Positions 11,354 through 22,284 of a stretch of DNA of 64,000 nucleotides are shown here, piece after piece (position 1 is the first letter of the stretch; each line of letters opens with the position of its first letter). Location: NCBI GenBank assembly GCA_013397455.1, contig VYZB01000728.1, positions 190,468-254,467 of the forward strand. Direction: 5' to 3'. The translations under genes were made by a program, and so were the position numbers. This stretch comes from Crotophaga sulcirostris. Taxonomy: Eukaryota; Chordata; Aves; Cuculiformes; Crotophagidae. The notes below the pieces were generated by a model. The model ran no database searches, was not told the DNA's origin, and saw only the letters and a program-made list of their open reading frames with translations.

Positions 11354-13351
11354 CAATTGCAGATGCAATATGAGCCCATAATGAGCCCAAGTTCTGCTGA
11401 ATTAGGCTGAGATGTCCATACAGGTTTGGGGAGGGAGATTGTAGGGTCAATAAAAACCTTTGTTTTGAGGTTCTACTTTCCTCTGTAGCTCAAGAGTTTC
11501 GTCCGCAGTTCAGCAGAATCACCAGTGGTTCCTGCAATGGACTGAATATTGTCCTGAGAGATTCACTTTTCTTATGTACAGTTTCATGACAGAGGGATTA
11601 TGGGGATCTTTATATTCACAGTGAAATTTAGTGCTCAGTGTCAAATGTTTGGCTGAAAATGTCCGTATTCTGTTGCAGCTGAAAGAAGGTCACCCTCTTA
11701 CAGTAGATGCTGTTTTGTGCTAAATGTGTGGGTTTGTCCCCAGTGCATGTACCTGTTATGTCCCATCCTCCAAAAACTCTAGATGTTAAATGTGTCCCAC
11801 GGGAGGGTAAATGGTGAAAAACTGGTATGCATGGAAAAGCTTCACATGGAGAAAGATTACCCTGAAGTTTCTCCATACGCACTTGCCCAAGCTGTCCTAA
11901 ACTCAGCTGAATTCCTGAGTTATCTAATACTGACATTACCAAAGACAGAGTACTGGGGAAGGTGAGCACCTGATTTTATCTGGAACAGGGAACTCTGCGT
12001 TGGCATTACCTTGCCAATAGTGGTCAATACTTTTCCTTTAGAATATTAATTCATTTACCTGGATTTTAAAGTATATATATAACGTAAAAAAAAAAAAAAA
12101 GGCAAGATGCAATAATTCAGAATATCACACTGTGGTTATGGAGAGCTGGAAATAGGAATGTTTGGTCAAACGGGTTTATTTGTCTCATGAAGAAATTAGG
12201 AGATGGTTTGCATAAGGTGTGGATAAATGTTACTTTTGCATCAAAAACTTGGATCAAGGTGTTTATTTTGAAGTTACTGATGCAAAGAACAATTCACATC
12301 CCCGTTGTAAAAGTCTCTTTTAGATCAGTGTTTTTGGAGGTGTAACTTATATGCTGATAAGCACTTACTAGAGCAAGAACAAAGAATGCCTGGTTTTAGA
12401 AATGTTGTGTGTGTTGCCATTTATACAAAAGGAAAATGGAAAAAACATTAACTTTAGTGTGGCATACATGATGATAAAGACACTAGTTGTGAAATGCTGG
12501 TTTTATAAGTATAATTCATTGTACTTTCTTTGATCCAGTGTTACAAATTAGGGTCACTCGTGTCAGGAGATTAAAACCTTTTTGTCTCTCTTTGATATCA
12601 AACTTTTCTTTCCCAGTCCCTTTTATCTTGCAGTGCAGCGCTGAATTCCACAGCATCTTTGTCAGTTCACTCATGCTATTTGCAGCAATCATTTAATTGG
12701 TTTTAGAATTAATATTATTTAGTCATACTGTCATTTGCAACAACAGAGGTTCTTTAATATCCTATAAAATAATAAAAATGTTGAGAAGCACCAGTGTTAG
12801 CTGGGTAAGCATATGTATGAGAGAGACCACAAAGAATTTTGGGACCATGGTGGGAGTGCAAGATAGCTAAATTGGATAGAAAAAGAAAAAAAAAAAAAAA
12901 CCATACAAGTCAAACTAAGATTGTACATCAGAAAAACTACAGCAATCTACTGAAAATTAGTAGATGATAGTCATGAGTAGCTTACAGTGAACCACAGGTA
13001 CCAGCTTCCCTGAAGCACAGAAATAGGAACTTGGAGAAGCTTGTAAAAGGTGTCCTCAGGGAATCTTCTATTTTTTCACTATGATACCTTTAATCCTAGA
13101 ATTGTCAAGCCACATGGAAAATAATAGGACTGAATAGTTCAGTCAGTTAAAAGTTAGTATTATTTCTTTTATCAAAAATATTAGGTCTTTCTGTGTTTCT
13201 GGAGCTGTTAGGATTTGTATAAACTTTAAAACAAGTGAAGTCAGTATTGAACTTGCATTGCTCTTTCTTTTTTAATTTAAGATCATTATCTGTGACTAAG
13301 CAGACTCTATTCAATAGAAAGAAAGAACTTAAAGCCAATATTTTTTAACAG
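11354..13351. other. Intron 5' of the first FAM172A exon seen
   Basis: About 2 kb without a recognised repeat apart from A tracts near 12086-12101 and 12885-12900. The acceptor for the exon at 13352 is preceded by 'ccaatattttttaacag'. I searched for a preceding exon ending in the HSYGG-containing block of FAM172A and did not find one here or anywhere upstream. Confidence 0.6.
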
Positions 13352-13468
13352 ATGATCCAACGAGAGGCAGAAGTAAAGAATAAGGTAACTGCTGTGGCGT
13401 TGACAGACTCTGTTCACAATGTGTGGCATCAAGAAGCTGGGAAAACTATTCGAGAGTGGATGCGAGAG
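13352..13468 (+). CDS. FAM172A: FAM172A (ARB2-domain protein), internal coding exon
   Basis: This 117-bp exon starts and ends in phase 0 and encodes 39 residues. They begin [11 protein letters not shown] and contain [18 protein letters not shown] and TIREWMRE, a run I recognise from the late ARB2 region of FAM172A. The acceptor is ttttttaacag and the donor is gtgagg. The next real exon (16763) joins in phase to give MRE-NCCNW, as in the known protein. The initial ATG is not the protein start: upstream exons encode the N-terminal two thirds. From family knowledge, FAM172A is a nuclear/ER-associated alpha/beta-hydrolase-fold protein linked to CHD7 and AGO2 in co-transcriptional splicing control and to a CHARGE-like phenotype in mouse. 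This exon lies after the nucleophile-elbow (HSYGG) exon, which is outside the window. Confidence 0.93.
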
Positions 13469-16400
13469 GTGAGGCTGGGTTTTTTTAAAGAGCTGGGGTA
13501 TATACGTCTGTATATGGATCTATAAACACGTCTTTATCTGCTGACCTCTTCCATTTCTTTAGGGTATGAAAGACATCGCATTACAGGACTGTGGAAATTG
13601 TGTGCCCATACCAGCCCCTAAAATAACCGAGATTAAATCCGTTTCTGAACTTCAAAGTTAGCAGTGAAAATAATAAGAACCAAGTCCAGTGTTTCTTCCT
13701 GCTGCACAGCAATATAGAGGCATATCCCAAGGCAGCCCACGTGCTGCCTGGTGTCTGGAGCAAAGTCCTGGGTGCACTCAGTACTCCTAGCTTGACCTGG
13801 TGATGGTGGAAAAGCCCCTGTAAGCTCTTCTAGTTCAGTTTGATGATTTGCTCAACTAGCAAAAAAATCCTTTCTTTCAGTGATTTTATGGGGTGTAATT
13901 GCTCCTGAAGTGCTCTGAAGTTTTCTGATGGAACATCAGAGTATTTGCTGCCGTATAACTACCAACAGCCCACTGGTGCAAGGTGATCTGGTGTGGGTTC
14001 GTGACCAGTATCGCTAAGTTCCACCTTTGGGTGAAGGATGATACCATACATTCACGACTCTTAAGTATGGAGTTGCTCAGATTTTTAAAATCACATTTTT
14101 TTAAAGCAAGACCAGCTAAACTTCCATTTATGAGTCTCTTCCTCACTGAATCAGGCTCACGTCCATGTTTTCTACATTCCTGTCGCAAAACCCTAAAACA
14201 ATAGATGCACGTGGCAAATTCAAAATAGTCACATCGTGCACTTCTTGTTAGATTTTACTTTTTCCCATGGATTTAGTGAAATTTTCCGTATAGACTGCCT
14301 ATTCCTGACTTAACCTTACAGTTTTATAGGCCATGACTGATGGGAATAGAGAATCACCTGGGATGCAGCCTGACAGCTCTGACTTAAATGTTAAAAATAT
14401 AAAGAATGGTAACCCCTACAGGCTCTGTCAGAAAAATCCCCATTTTCTTTATGGGAAATCAAAACCTTAAAATATATGTTATGTAGTAAAACTGAAATTT
14501 TAAATCCTGTAATTTGAATCTGACAACTCCATTTTTCTTTAAGCATTTAGTCTGAATAAGACAAGTGCATTACCTTTAATTTCATTTGCGGAAAGTAGAT
14601 CTTAAAGAATAAGTTAAATGATTAATGGCCTAAAAAGTGGATGGAGTGTCATAACTTACATTAGCATTGAAAATCTCCTATAAGAAAGAAGAATTTTACA
14701 TATGTGAAGTGTGGCTGAGTGGTATTAAGACTAGCATATCACCTGGATATCTCTTACTTTAATCAGGTTTAAGGCTACTGGTAAAATGAATAATAATTAA
14801 AATATACACCTAATCGCTGCCTGTCTGTAGGGCTAATTGCTGTCATTGAAAGAATGAATTGTTAAAAAAGTAATTCTTCATTGGAGCTATCTCTCCTGTA
14901 TCATTGGTGGCCTATTTTTAGTACCTATAGAAGTCATGATTTTTGAATTTATTAGGAGCTGTGATGAATGATAAAACAAATCATCCATTTACATATCTTG
15001 ACACTGCTTTCGAGAATACTTATTTCTTACAGGCAAGTGTCACATTGTATATAAAAGCTGGTTAATTGTGTGCTAATCTTCTGTATTATCTCCAGCTCTC
15101 TGATGTAGTGTTCTATCAGTAGTTAATATTAATTTTACTTATTTCAAATGAATGTAATACTTCATAAAAATTCTACTTCTTTTATAATTTCTACCATCTT
15201 ACATTTGCAATTTCACATTCAGCTGTTAATTAAAATTATACATGCAAATTGTAAAATGTATAATGCTTTACTACTTTAAACCTTAAAGCCTTTGTGAAAT
15301 GCTTCCATTTTAACCATTTTTTACTAAAAAAGTTACATTACTGGGTAGTGTGTTTGTTTTCTTTTTTTTTTTTTTCATCGAGTTCAATAGTTTCATTGAT
15401 CTACTGTTTCTTACAAAAATCTGCCATGCTTTGTGAACTTCACTTTCTAATCTCATACAGCAACCCTTCCTTTATGTTGTTCCTGCTCTCCCTGGTCCCA
15501 GAACAGTAGGGTTGCCTTGACAAATCTATTCAAAAGCCATTCCTCGCCCTTTATTGGTGGGGACTGAAGCCTTTGAAATTCTCTCCTCACTGCAACACAG
15601 CTGACATCTTCTTCCAGACAGAATGAATTAAGGAAATACAATAAGACACTTGATCTACCAGTCAAGGATCTTTCCTCAGTGAGGACGGACTCCATGGTGC
15701 ACAACTAGGGCAGTAAGCATCTACAAATACACAATACATGCTTGTTTACCAGAATAGCAATCGTCCATTTTTACAATCATGATTGATGGGATGATTTTTT
15801 AGAAATCTGTCTGAAAATCCATTGGGTCTTTCCAGAAAATTGTGTGGGGATTTTTTTTCCTTTTTCCCTTAATGAAGTTAATCAGAAAGGGAAATCCCAG
15901 ATTTGTGGTAGGGGAAGCCATGTAGATCTCATAGTTCAGCTGACATTCCTGCTAAAAATGTAGTTGCTTTATAATTAAGTCTTCATTTCAGTAGATCTGG
16001 TTTAGTTTCAGCATGTTTCATTAAAGGTATATTATTTGGTACTTTAATTTTTAGACTTCTCTGAATAGAAAATATTTGGAGCAAAACATTTAAAAACTTC
16101 ATGGTAAATTCACCCTATTCAGAGGTTCAGGAATGAAAGGTAAATGTGTATACTTCCTGAGCATAATTCCCCAAAGACCAGTATTTGCTTTTTTAAATGT
16201 TCATGCCCAGTTCATCTCAGCTGTGTTTCCAGTTATTTGAATATTTATCTTCTATCTTGATGGATTTCATGTGGTTATAATCTGTTGTTTTGTGACTTCA
16301 CAACCATACTTTCCACAGCGCTCTCCATCGAAACACCCTAAAAATTTCTGATTTCTTAAAGGTGGCAAGTGAGCAGCTCTGTATTGATGTCAACACCTAT

Positions 16401-16762
16401 TGAACAACGATAGAATGGAAAAGCTTTAAATGTGCAGTGGGTAATTCAGGCACCGGTTGGTCAAAGCACCTACTTTAGTCCACTGGCACTTAAAGTAGCA
16501 CTTAAAGATATGCTATTTAAGCACACTGAAAATCTCCTGAATTATAGTCTTACTCTTTTAACTTATTTAGAATGGAACTATGATATTTCTTTGCCAGTTA
16601 GTGTGAATAAGCTAGCGCTGTTTGCCTTCCTGTCTCTCTTGGGACTGCTGTGTAAATTAGTTCAAGTGTTTTGATGTGATCACTGTCCTTACTTACAAAG
16701 TCTGTATTTATGTTTGCTCTGAGTTTTTGGCTTACCTACAAACTGCCTGCCTGCTCTTACAG
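13469..16762 (+). other. FAM172A: FAM172A intron between the two exons
   Basis: A 3294-bp intron has donor GTGAGG and acceptor 'cctgcctgctcttacag'. It contains the exon-like segment 13563-13661. The rest is unique and AT-rich, with no CR1 or other repeat. The 14540-15290 part is especially AT-rich with many TAAT/ATTA cores. A palindrome 'caatcatgattg' lies at 15774-15785. Confidence 0.85.
13563..13661 (+). CDS. Possible alternative last exon of FAM172A
   Basis: Right after a 94-base stretch with GT...AG ends (13469-13562), 'ctgacctcttccatttctttag' gives a branch-point-like CTGAC, a pyrimidine tract and AG. Reading on in phase 0 from the exon at 13352 gives 32 residues (starting GMKDIALQDCGNC, ending SVSELQS) and then TAG. 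Splicing to it would replace the NCCNW... end of FAM172A with a new short tail. Against it: the intron would be near the lower size limit, no AATAAA lies close downstream (only 'gaaaataataag'), and I do not recognise the peptide. It could be chance intronic sequence. Confidence 0.25.
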   Translation, partial: GMKDIALQDCGNCVPIPAPKITEIKSVSELQS

Positions 16763-16847
16763 AACTGCTGCAACTGGGTATCCAGCTCTGAGCCCCTGGA
16801 CACCTCGGTGGAGTCCATGCTGCCGGATTGCCCCCGCGTCTCTGCAG
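16763..16847 (+). CDS. FAM172A: FAM172A, penultimate coding exon
   Basis: This 85-bp exon enters in phase 0 and leaves in phase 1. It encodes [20 protein letters not shown] and PDCPRVSAG, matching the known FAM172A segment that directly follows ...IREWMRE. The acceptor is 'ctgctcttacag' and the donor is 'gcag|gtacgt', a strong site. In the known protein this is followed by the last coding block (TDRHELTSWKSF... to the C-terminal HEEL), which needs a phase-1 acceptor. I could not find that exon in the remaining 47 kb. The exon is GC-richer than its surroundings, as expected for coding sequence. Open frames at 16676-16942 and 16710-16913 are the same DNA read without splicing. Confidence 0.93.
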
Positions 16848-19800
16848 GTACGTCGGTTTGTTTGCACCAAGTTGCTATTCATGTGTGTGCCTGGGATCAG
16901 ATTGGTTATTTAAAAATATATTCAGGATCAAATGCATTTTAACCCCTCTGCAGCAAGACCTGGTTGAAAGCTGATGGTTGCTGCTGTTTTGTACAGTCCA
17001 CTGTTATTTTTTTCTTATTTTGTGTAGGATTTAATTTTTCTTGTCTACTTGTAGTTTATACTTTTCTCGTCTTCTTTTCTCTTTGGCTTTAAGTAACTGG
17101 TGACATTATAAGCAGGGCTCAAGAAAAATAACGAGGGTGAAAACTGGGAATTTTATCACTGAATAAATAACTAACTTTATATAAGCAAGAAGGATGTTGA
17201 TGAAAGGTACTACTAAGTGAGTTAAGACACTTTTCTGAATCCTGACCAACAAAAGTCTGGTTTATGTAACAAGTTATTAACACTGTCCAAGAATCTTGAT
17301 TTCTGTTGTTTGGGAAATATTTAGCTGCACTCTTTCATTAATGAATCATGAATCGTAAATCGTAACGAGCACATGAAATAATACACAGAGACTTGTTAAT
17401 GTGCAACAGTTCCAGAAAGTAGATGTAGTTGTCAATGTAACAGGAAAATCTCAAATCGCTGTAGGAAAGTCATCTAAAATACATAAAGCTGTTACTGAAC
17501 TTTCATGTTTGATTATCAGATTTCCTAAAAGCCATAGGTAGCATATTTCTGTAGAATATAAAATCAGGTTCAAAGGAAGACACAGCCTATACAATATTAA
17601 TTTAAAAGCTGGAACAGTTTTTGACCTTGCTCTGTGAGACGCAGTTGTTCATTTGACAAGTTAGAGATTCATATCTGTCTGGATTCGTGAGGCTGTTAAT
17701 GAGACCTAACCCTGCAGAAGAGATTTGGTTTACTGCAGGATATTTTAGAGGCTTGGAAAATTTAGCAGTACTTTGTTTGAGAGCTCACAACAACCAGAGA
17801 CCTGTAATCGCATTTCTTCTGTGGGTTGGGATCTAACCATGCAGATCATCATCTCTGAACAGGCACAGTGCAATAGCACTGACATTGCTCTTTAGTGCTT
17901 AGGGAAATGAAATATTACTAAAATTTTCATAGATTCAACATTCATTTACCAACTTTTTGCTCCTTTAGGAAGGAGTGCTGCAGTTTAAAAGAAAAATATT
18001 GTTCGATAGCAGAATTCTTTAGAGTGGGATTAACTTTCAATCTATGATGTCTGTGTTGCTGTTGTGCAAGAGTGGATGTTATAGAGGTCATTTTAGCCAG
18101 GCAAATAGGGGTTTGGATGCCAACCATACAGTATTTATTGTACTCTTGCCAATACTGCAACTCCTCCGTCTGAGCTTCTCTTTCTTTCTTTGCATTCACC
18201 CTATGTAAATAATGTAAAGGATATTCTATAAAAGAAATGCAAAGTGTTATTTAAAAAACAGACTGATGCTTTAATAGAGGTGTGAGTGATTTTTAGTTTT
18301 ACATTTCTATTGAGGATGGGTCGTAGTGGGCATAACACTTATACTCCACTTAATGAACTCCAAGCTACCTTGAAGCCTTTGGCAGAAGAATTAATTAAAA
18401 TGGCATAAGATTTGAACCAGTCAAAGTTGTAAAAGCTGGCTCCTAGTATTTCATACATACAATGCCACCAGATTAAGAGTACTGATATTTATTTTAGAAG
18501 TCCTCATCAGAGATTTTGGACAGTGATTTAAATGTAAGCTGACTATTTCCAGCTTGGTTCTTTATAACATAAGGACAGTTTAAATTAGTACAACTTCATG
18601 TGACTACTGCTGAACAATCAATTTGCTCTTATGTTTTTGTTTATATTTCTTGTGTTCATGTCTTATATGGACAACTGTAAGACATTTACAGAGGAACAAG
18701 TCAATAATTCCTACTGCATGTTTGTATGAGCAATGGCATAAGCCTGCATTAGGGTAATCTGTAATACATTTATGAAATGCTTCTAGACGTAGGAGCATTA
18801 GTATTCAATGTGAGAGATTTTATTTCACACATTTCCTGAGAATTGCAGTACTGGAATAGCCCACACTGAAATACTGGCAGCATTGCCCTTGGTATTTCAG
18901 TGAATGACAGTGAGAGCAATCAGAGCAATGAGAGATTTTTTAAAATAAGCCTTTTGCAGAAGTAAAATTCACTTCTCTTTTCTGCTGATTGTCACAGTCT
19001 CTTGCTTGCATTTCCCTTAAAAATCACTAGAGAGGAATAAATGGTCATCACTCTGGAAAAACAACCTGTATTTCCAGATAGAGTTGTTCAAGCTTTTGAT
19101 TAGAGCATTATTAAGTAATTAAAATGTTTGACATAATTCATTCATGTCTTACTCGGTTACAAAACAGAATGAAGACACTTTAATAATTAAATGTTGTGGG
19201 TGTGAGAATAACAACAGTACAGAAAAAACAAGCCATAATGAATCCATTCTCTGTCCTTGTGGCAAAAGATGGAGTATTGTTAAGGTCCCAGCTTCATGGT
19301 CTTTCTTCCAGGTCTCAAGGGTTTGTTGGCATGCTATTGTCAAAGTATAACATCTTCCTATGGCATGTTGTCATCACACCGAAGGGATTGTCCTCTAAAA
19401 TTTCCCGTTTGTCCTGTGAGGTATACGTAATCCTGAGAAACCTCCTATGCTGAGGTGGAAGACCTCAGACGTCTTCCACCAGACCTGGAGTTCCTATTGA
19501 AGCTATCTGTCCAACACTACCCATCTTCTCACCCTTCCCATATTTTTCCAACAAGAACAAGACGTTCTTCCTCAGTAGAGGAGTTCACCACTCTTCATTC
19601 ATCACTCTGTCATTCATCTCTTACCAAACAGGGCTGTCCAGCATCACTCACCACTGGTCCTTCTATGGTTCACAGCCCTTTCTGGTTTTCAGCTTTGGAC
19701 TGTTGTACAGGTAAGGTCCTCAGCTGTGGCACTGTCACCTCATTGGCCTGCAGAAGGTCTCTGTTTGTCTCCATTCTTCAGCCTTTGTTAGTTTCAGCCC

Positions 19801-21127
19801 TCATTAAGGACCTCTGTTAGACTTGAGGTCATCTTCTACCTTAGTCTGAACGGAGTCAAATAAGGAGACCTCTCTTCTGTTTCAGAGAAGAAGGATCCAC
19901 TTCCTATCTATCTGAGGCGTAAGCAAATGTAGAGTGGAAAAACATGAAAACATTAAAAGTGGTCCATACATTAAATCCCATAAAATGGAGTAGGGATGGG
20001 AGTCTTACCAGTTGGGAGATTGGAGGTCAACTTGTAGTTTGACACAGACAATTGGATGGAGGTTTTAATGAGGTGGTATCATGTTATTGCTAACCACAGT
20101 TGTAGTTCACTTAATGTCTCTGAGACCTTACAATGTTTCTCCTGGTTCTGGAGAAGGACATTCACATGCCTTTTGGGAAAGCATCCTACTGGAGCAGCTG
20201 CTGAATGGGAATAACTGAAAGTGAGGATAGGGGAATGCAGATCCATGGATCTGTGTCCATCTCTGTTGCTATTCAGGAATTAAACTACTTTAATTTCAGA
20301 ATACTGGTCTGAACACTATCCCAGGGAACACACTGTGGTAGATTTTGCCAGGTAAACATGGCCTTTGTTTTCTGAACACGAATATTTTGGAGTACCTTAT
20401 GGGGAGCACCTTAGTGTTTGGATAAGACACGTTCCTTAGCTCATGTGTTCCTGCCAGTGAAAGCTTTTATTTAGAAGAGAAGATGAAACTTTGCAGTATT
20501 TTGCCAAAGTGGATATGCACCAACACTCATTTGCATAATCAAATAAAAAGAAGTTATTGTAACATTAGTAAAATGAATTGCCTAATCAAATCCTTTTAAA
20601 GCCTTTCTAGTTGACCCCCAAAATCACTAGTTATTCTTTTAACAGTTGCAGCCAATGTAGTTAAAACATTGTAAAATAAGGAAATTATAACATCAAAAGA
20701 CAAACAAGATGACACAATGGAATGAAACGTTGACAGTAATCAAGAAAAGCTCTATTCACAGAGCCTAGACTTGAATATATATCTCTGTAATAAGGAGAAA
20801 AAGTGCAAGAATTAATTCCTGTAGCTGAATAAAGTGATCTTAGGCTGACAGAAGAAAAACAGACTCCTAATTTTGGGGGACAGGTATGACCCATGCTGGT
20901 GGTGCTCTGAACAGTATCCTTGCTGGGACCTCAGATAGTATTTCCTGGTGCCAGACACCAAATTTGGGTCTGTATGGTGTATAAAAGATTTCATTTCATT
21001 TAGGCAAGCCAAGCACAACTTCTTTTTTTAATTTGAATTCAGAAAAGATCGTTAATATTATTTATAACAGGCTACTGCAGGTGTTTGGATTTTTTACAGA
21101 TAAATAAATATAAGGGAAAAAATGGCT
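16848..21127. other. FAM172A intron, repeat-poor first part
   Basis: About 4.3 kb contains no CR1 or other named repeat. Several short frames (17942-18199 minus, 19144-19453 plus, 19455-19820 plus, 20685-21018 minus) lack splice context. The 121-residue frame at 19455-19820 is pyrimidine-rich and low in complexity. A perfect 10-bp stem-loop is at 19454-19480. Confidence 0.5.
19454..19480. repeat. Perfect 10-bp inverted repeat, 7-nt loop
   Basis: GGTGGAAGAC at 19454-19463 and GTCTTCCACC at 19471-19480 are exact reverse complements with a 7-base loop (ctcagac). No U-run follows that would suggest a Pol III end. Too short for a precursor microRNA. Confidence 0.9.
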
Positions 21128-21236
21128 TCATAGAACAGTTGAGGTGTGAAGGGACCTCTGGGGGTCATCTGGTCCAACTCCTGCTCAAGCAGGACCACCT
21201 GGAGCCAGTTGTCCAGGACTTTGTCCAGACTCCCAT
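21126..21236 (-). mobile_element. CR1 LINE, short 3' end
   Basis: Reverse-complement CR1 terminus: 'ttcatagaacagttgaggtg', 'aagggacctctgggggtcat', 'ccaactcctgctcaagcagg' and 'tgtccaggactttgtccaga'. The 'gctcaagcaggaccacctgg' block marks a different subfamily from most copies in the window. Confidence 0.85.
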
Positions 21237-21555
21237 AAGCTCCATTGCATGTCAATAAAGAAACTATGGTCATGGTAATTAATATTCACATAGGCTGTGG
21301 GTTTTTTATTGGTATACTTGCCCTAAGTTCCAAAAGACCCCCCCCGAGTCATGACATAACCATGTGGTGGGCAGGATGGTTGTGTAGGGTTTAAGTCCGT
21401 GCTTTGGTGACCATGGAGTAGAGATAGTGGTGTTTGTCGAAACCCAGGTAAGACAGTTGGCTTTCCATGTGTCAGCACCAAAGGGAGGTCCTTCACATTA
21501 CAGAGAGGTTCAGAAAGCTCTTGGTTTTGGGTTTTTTCTTTTCAAAGGTTTTTTG
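21237..21555. other. Short unique spacer between CR1 copies
   Basis: It contains a C7 run (gacccccccc) near 21337-21344. Nothing else I can assign. Confidence 0.45.
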
Positions 21556-22284
21556 CCTCCCAGAGGGACTTTGACAGGCTTGACAGGTGGGCCTGCGTGA
21601 ACCTCATGAATTTCAACAAGGCCAGGTGCGAGGTCCTGCATCTGGGTCGTGGCAATCCCAAGCACAATTACAAGCTTGATGGAGAATGAATTGAGAGCAG
21701 CCCTGAAGAGAAGCACTTGGGGGTACTGGTGAATGAGAAGCTCAGCATGAGCTGGCAACGTGCGCTTGCAGCCCAGAAAAGCCAAACCATGTCCTGGGCT
21801 GCATCCAAAGCAGTGGGACCAGCAGGGTGAGCCCCTCTGCTCCGCTCTGGTGAGACCCCACTGGGAGTCCTGTGTCCAGTTCTGGAGTTCTCAGCACAGA
21901 AAGGACATGGATCTGTTGGATTGAGTCCAGAGGAGGCCACAGAGATGGTCTGAGGGCTGGAGAACGTCCTGTACAAGGACAGGCTGAGAGAGTTGAGGTT
22001 GTTCAGCCTGGAGGAGAAAAGGCTTCGGGCAGACCTTAGAGCAGCCTCCCAGTACTGAAAGGGGCTCATGGAAATCTGGGGAGGTGCTCTTGGTCTGGGA
22101 GTGCAGGTTTTAAGTTGAAAGAGGGGAGGAAGAGTCCAGGTTGCATGGGGCTTTGAGCCCCCTGATCCAGTGGGAGGTGTCCCTGCCCATGGCAGGGGGG
22201 TGGAACTGGATGGGCTTTGAGGTCCCTTCCAACTCAAACCATTCCTTGATTCTATGATCCTATGATTCTATGAGTCTATGATTC
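21556..22284 (+). mobile_element. CR1 LINE with end of broken reverse-transcriptase frame
   Basis: The longest young-type CR1 copy in the window, about 730 bases. On the + strand it reads NLMNFNKARCEVLHLGRGNP, then after an internal stop SSPEEKHLGVLVNEKLSMS, the conserved end of CR1 ORF2 (endonuclease/reverse transcriptase). It continues with 'gaaaggacatggatctgttg', 'gtccagaggaggccacagag' and the 3' UTR to the tail 'ttctatgatcctatgattctatgag'. A stop in the frame and a missing segment after 'gtgcaggttttaagttgaaa' show it is inactive. Minus-strand open frames at 21510-21785 and 21668-22237 are shadows. Confidence 0.96.

Noticed and set aside
10944..11450. Three overlapping long minus-strand frames rich in Leu-Phe-Ser
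   Set aside because: They are translations of the GAGAA microsatellite across the N gap, without gene features.
19144..19453. Possible last FAM172A exon because of 'PASWSFFQVSR'-like reading
   Set aside because: Only a superficial likeness to the TSWKSF block; no phase-1 acceptor, and the rest of the C-terminal tail is absent.
21668..22237. 189-residue minus-strand frame
   Set aside because: It is the antisense of a plus-strand CR1 copy; avian CR1 antisense often stays open by composition.
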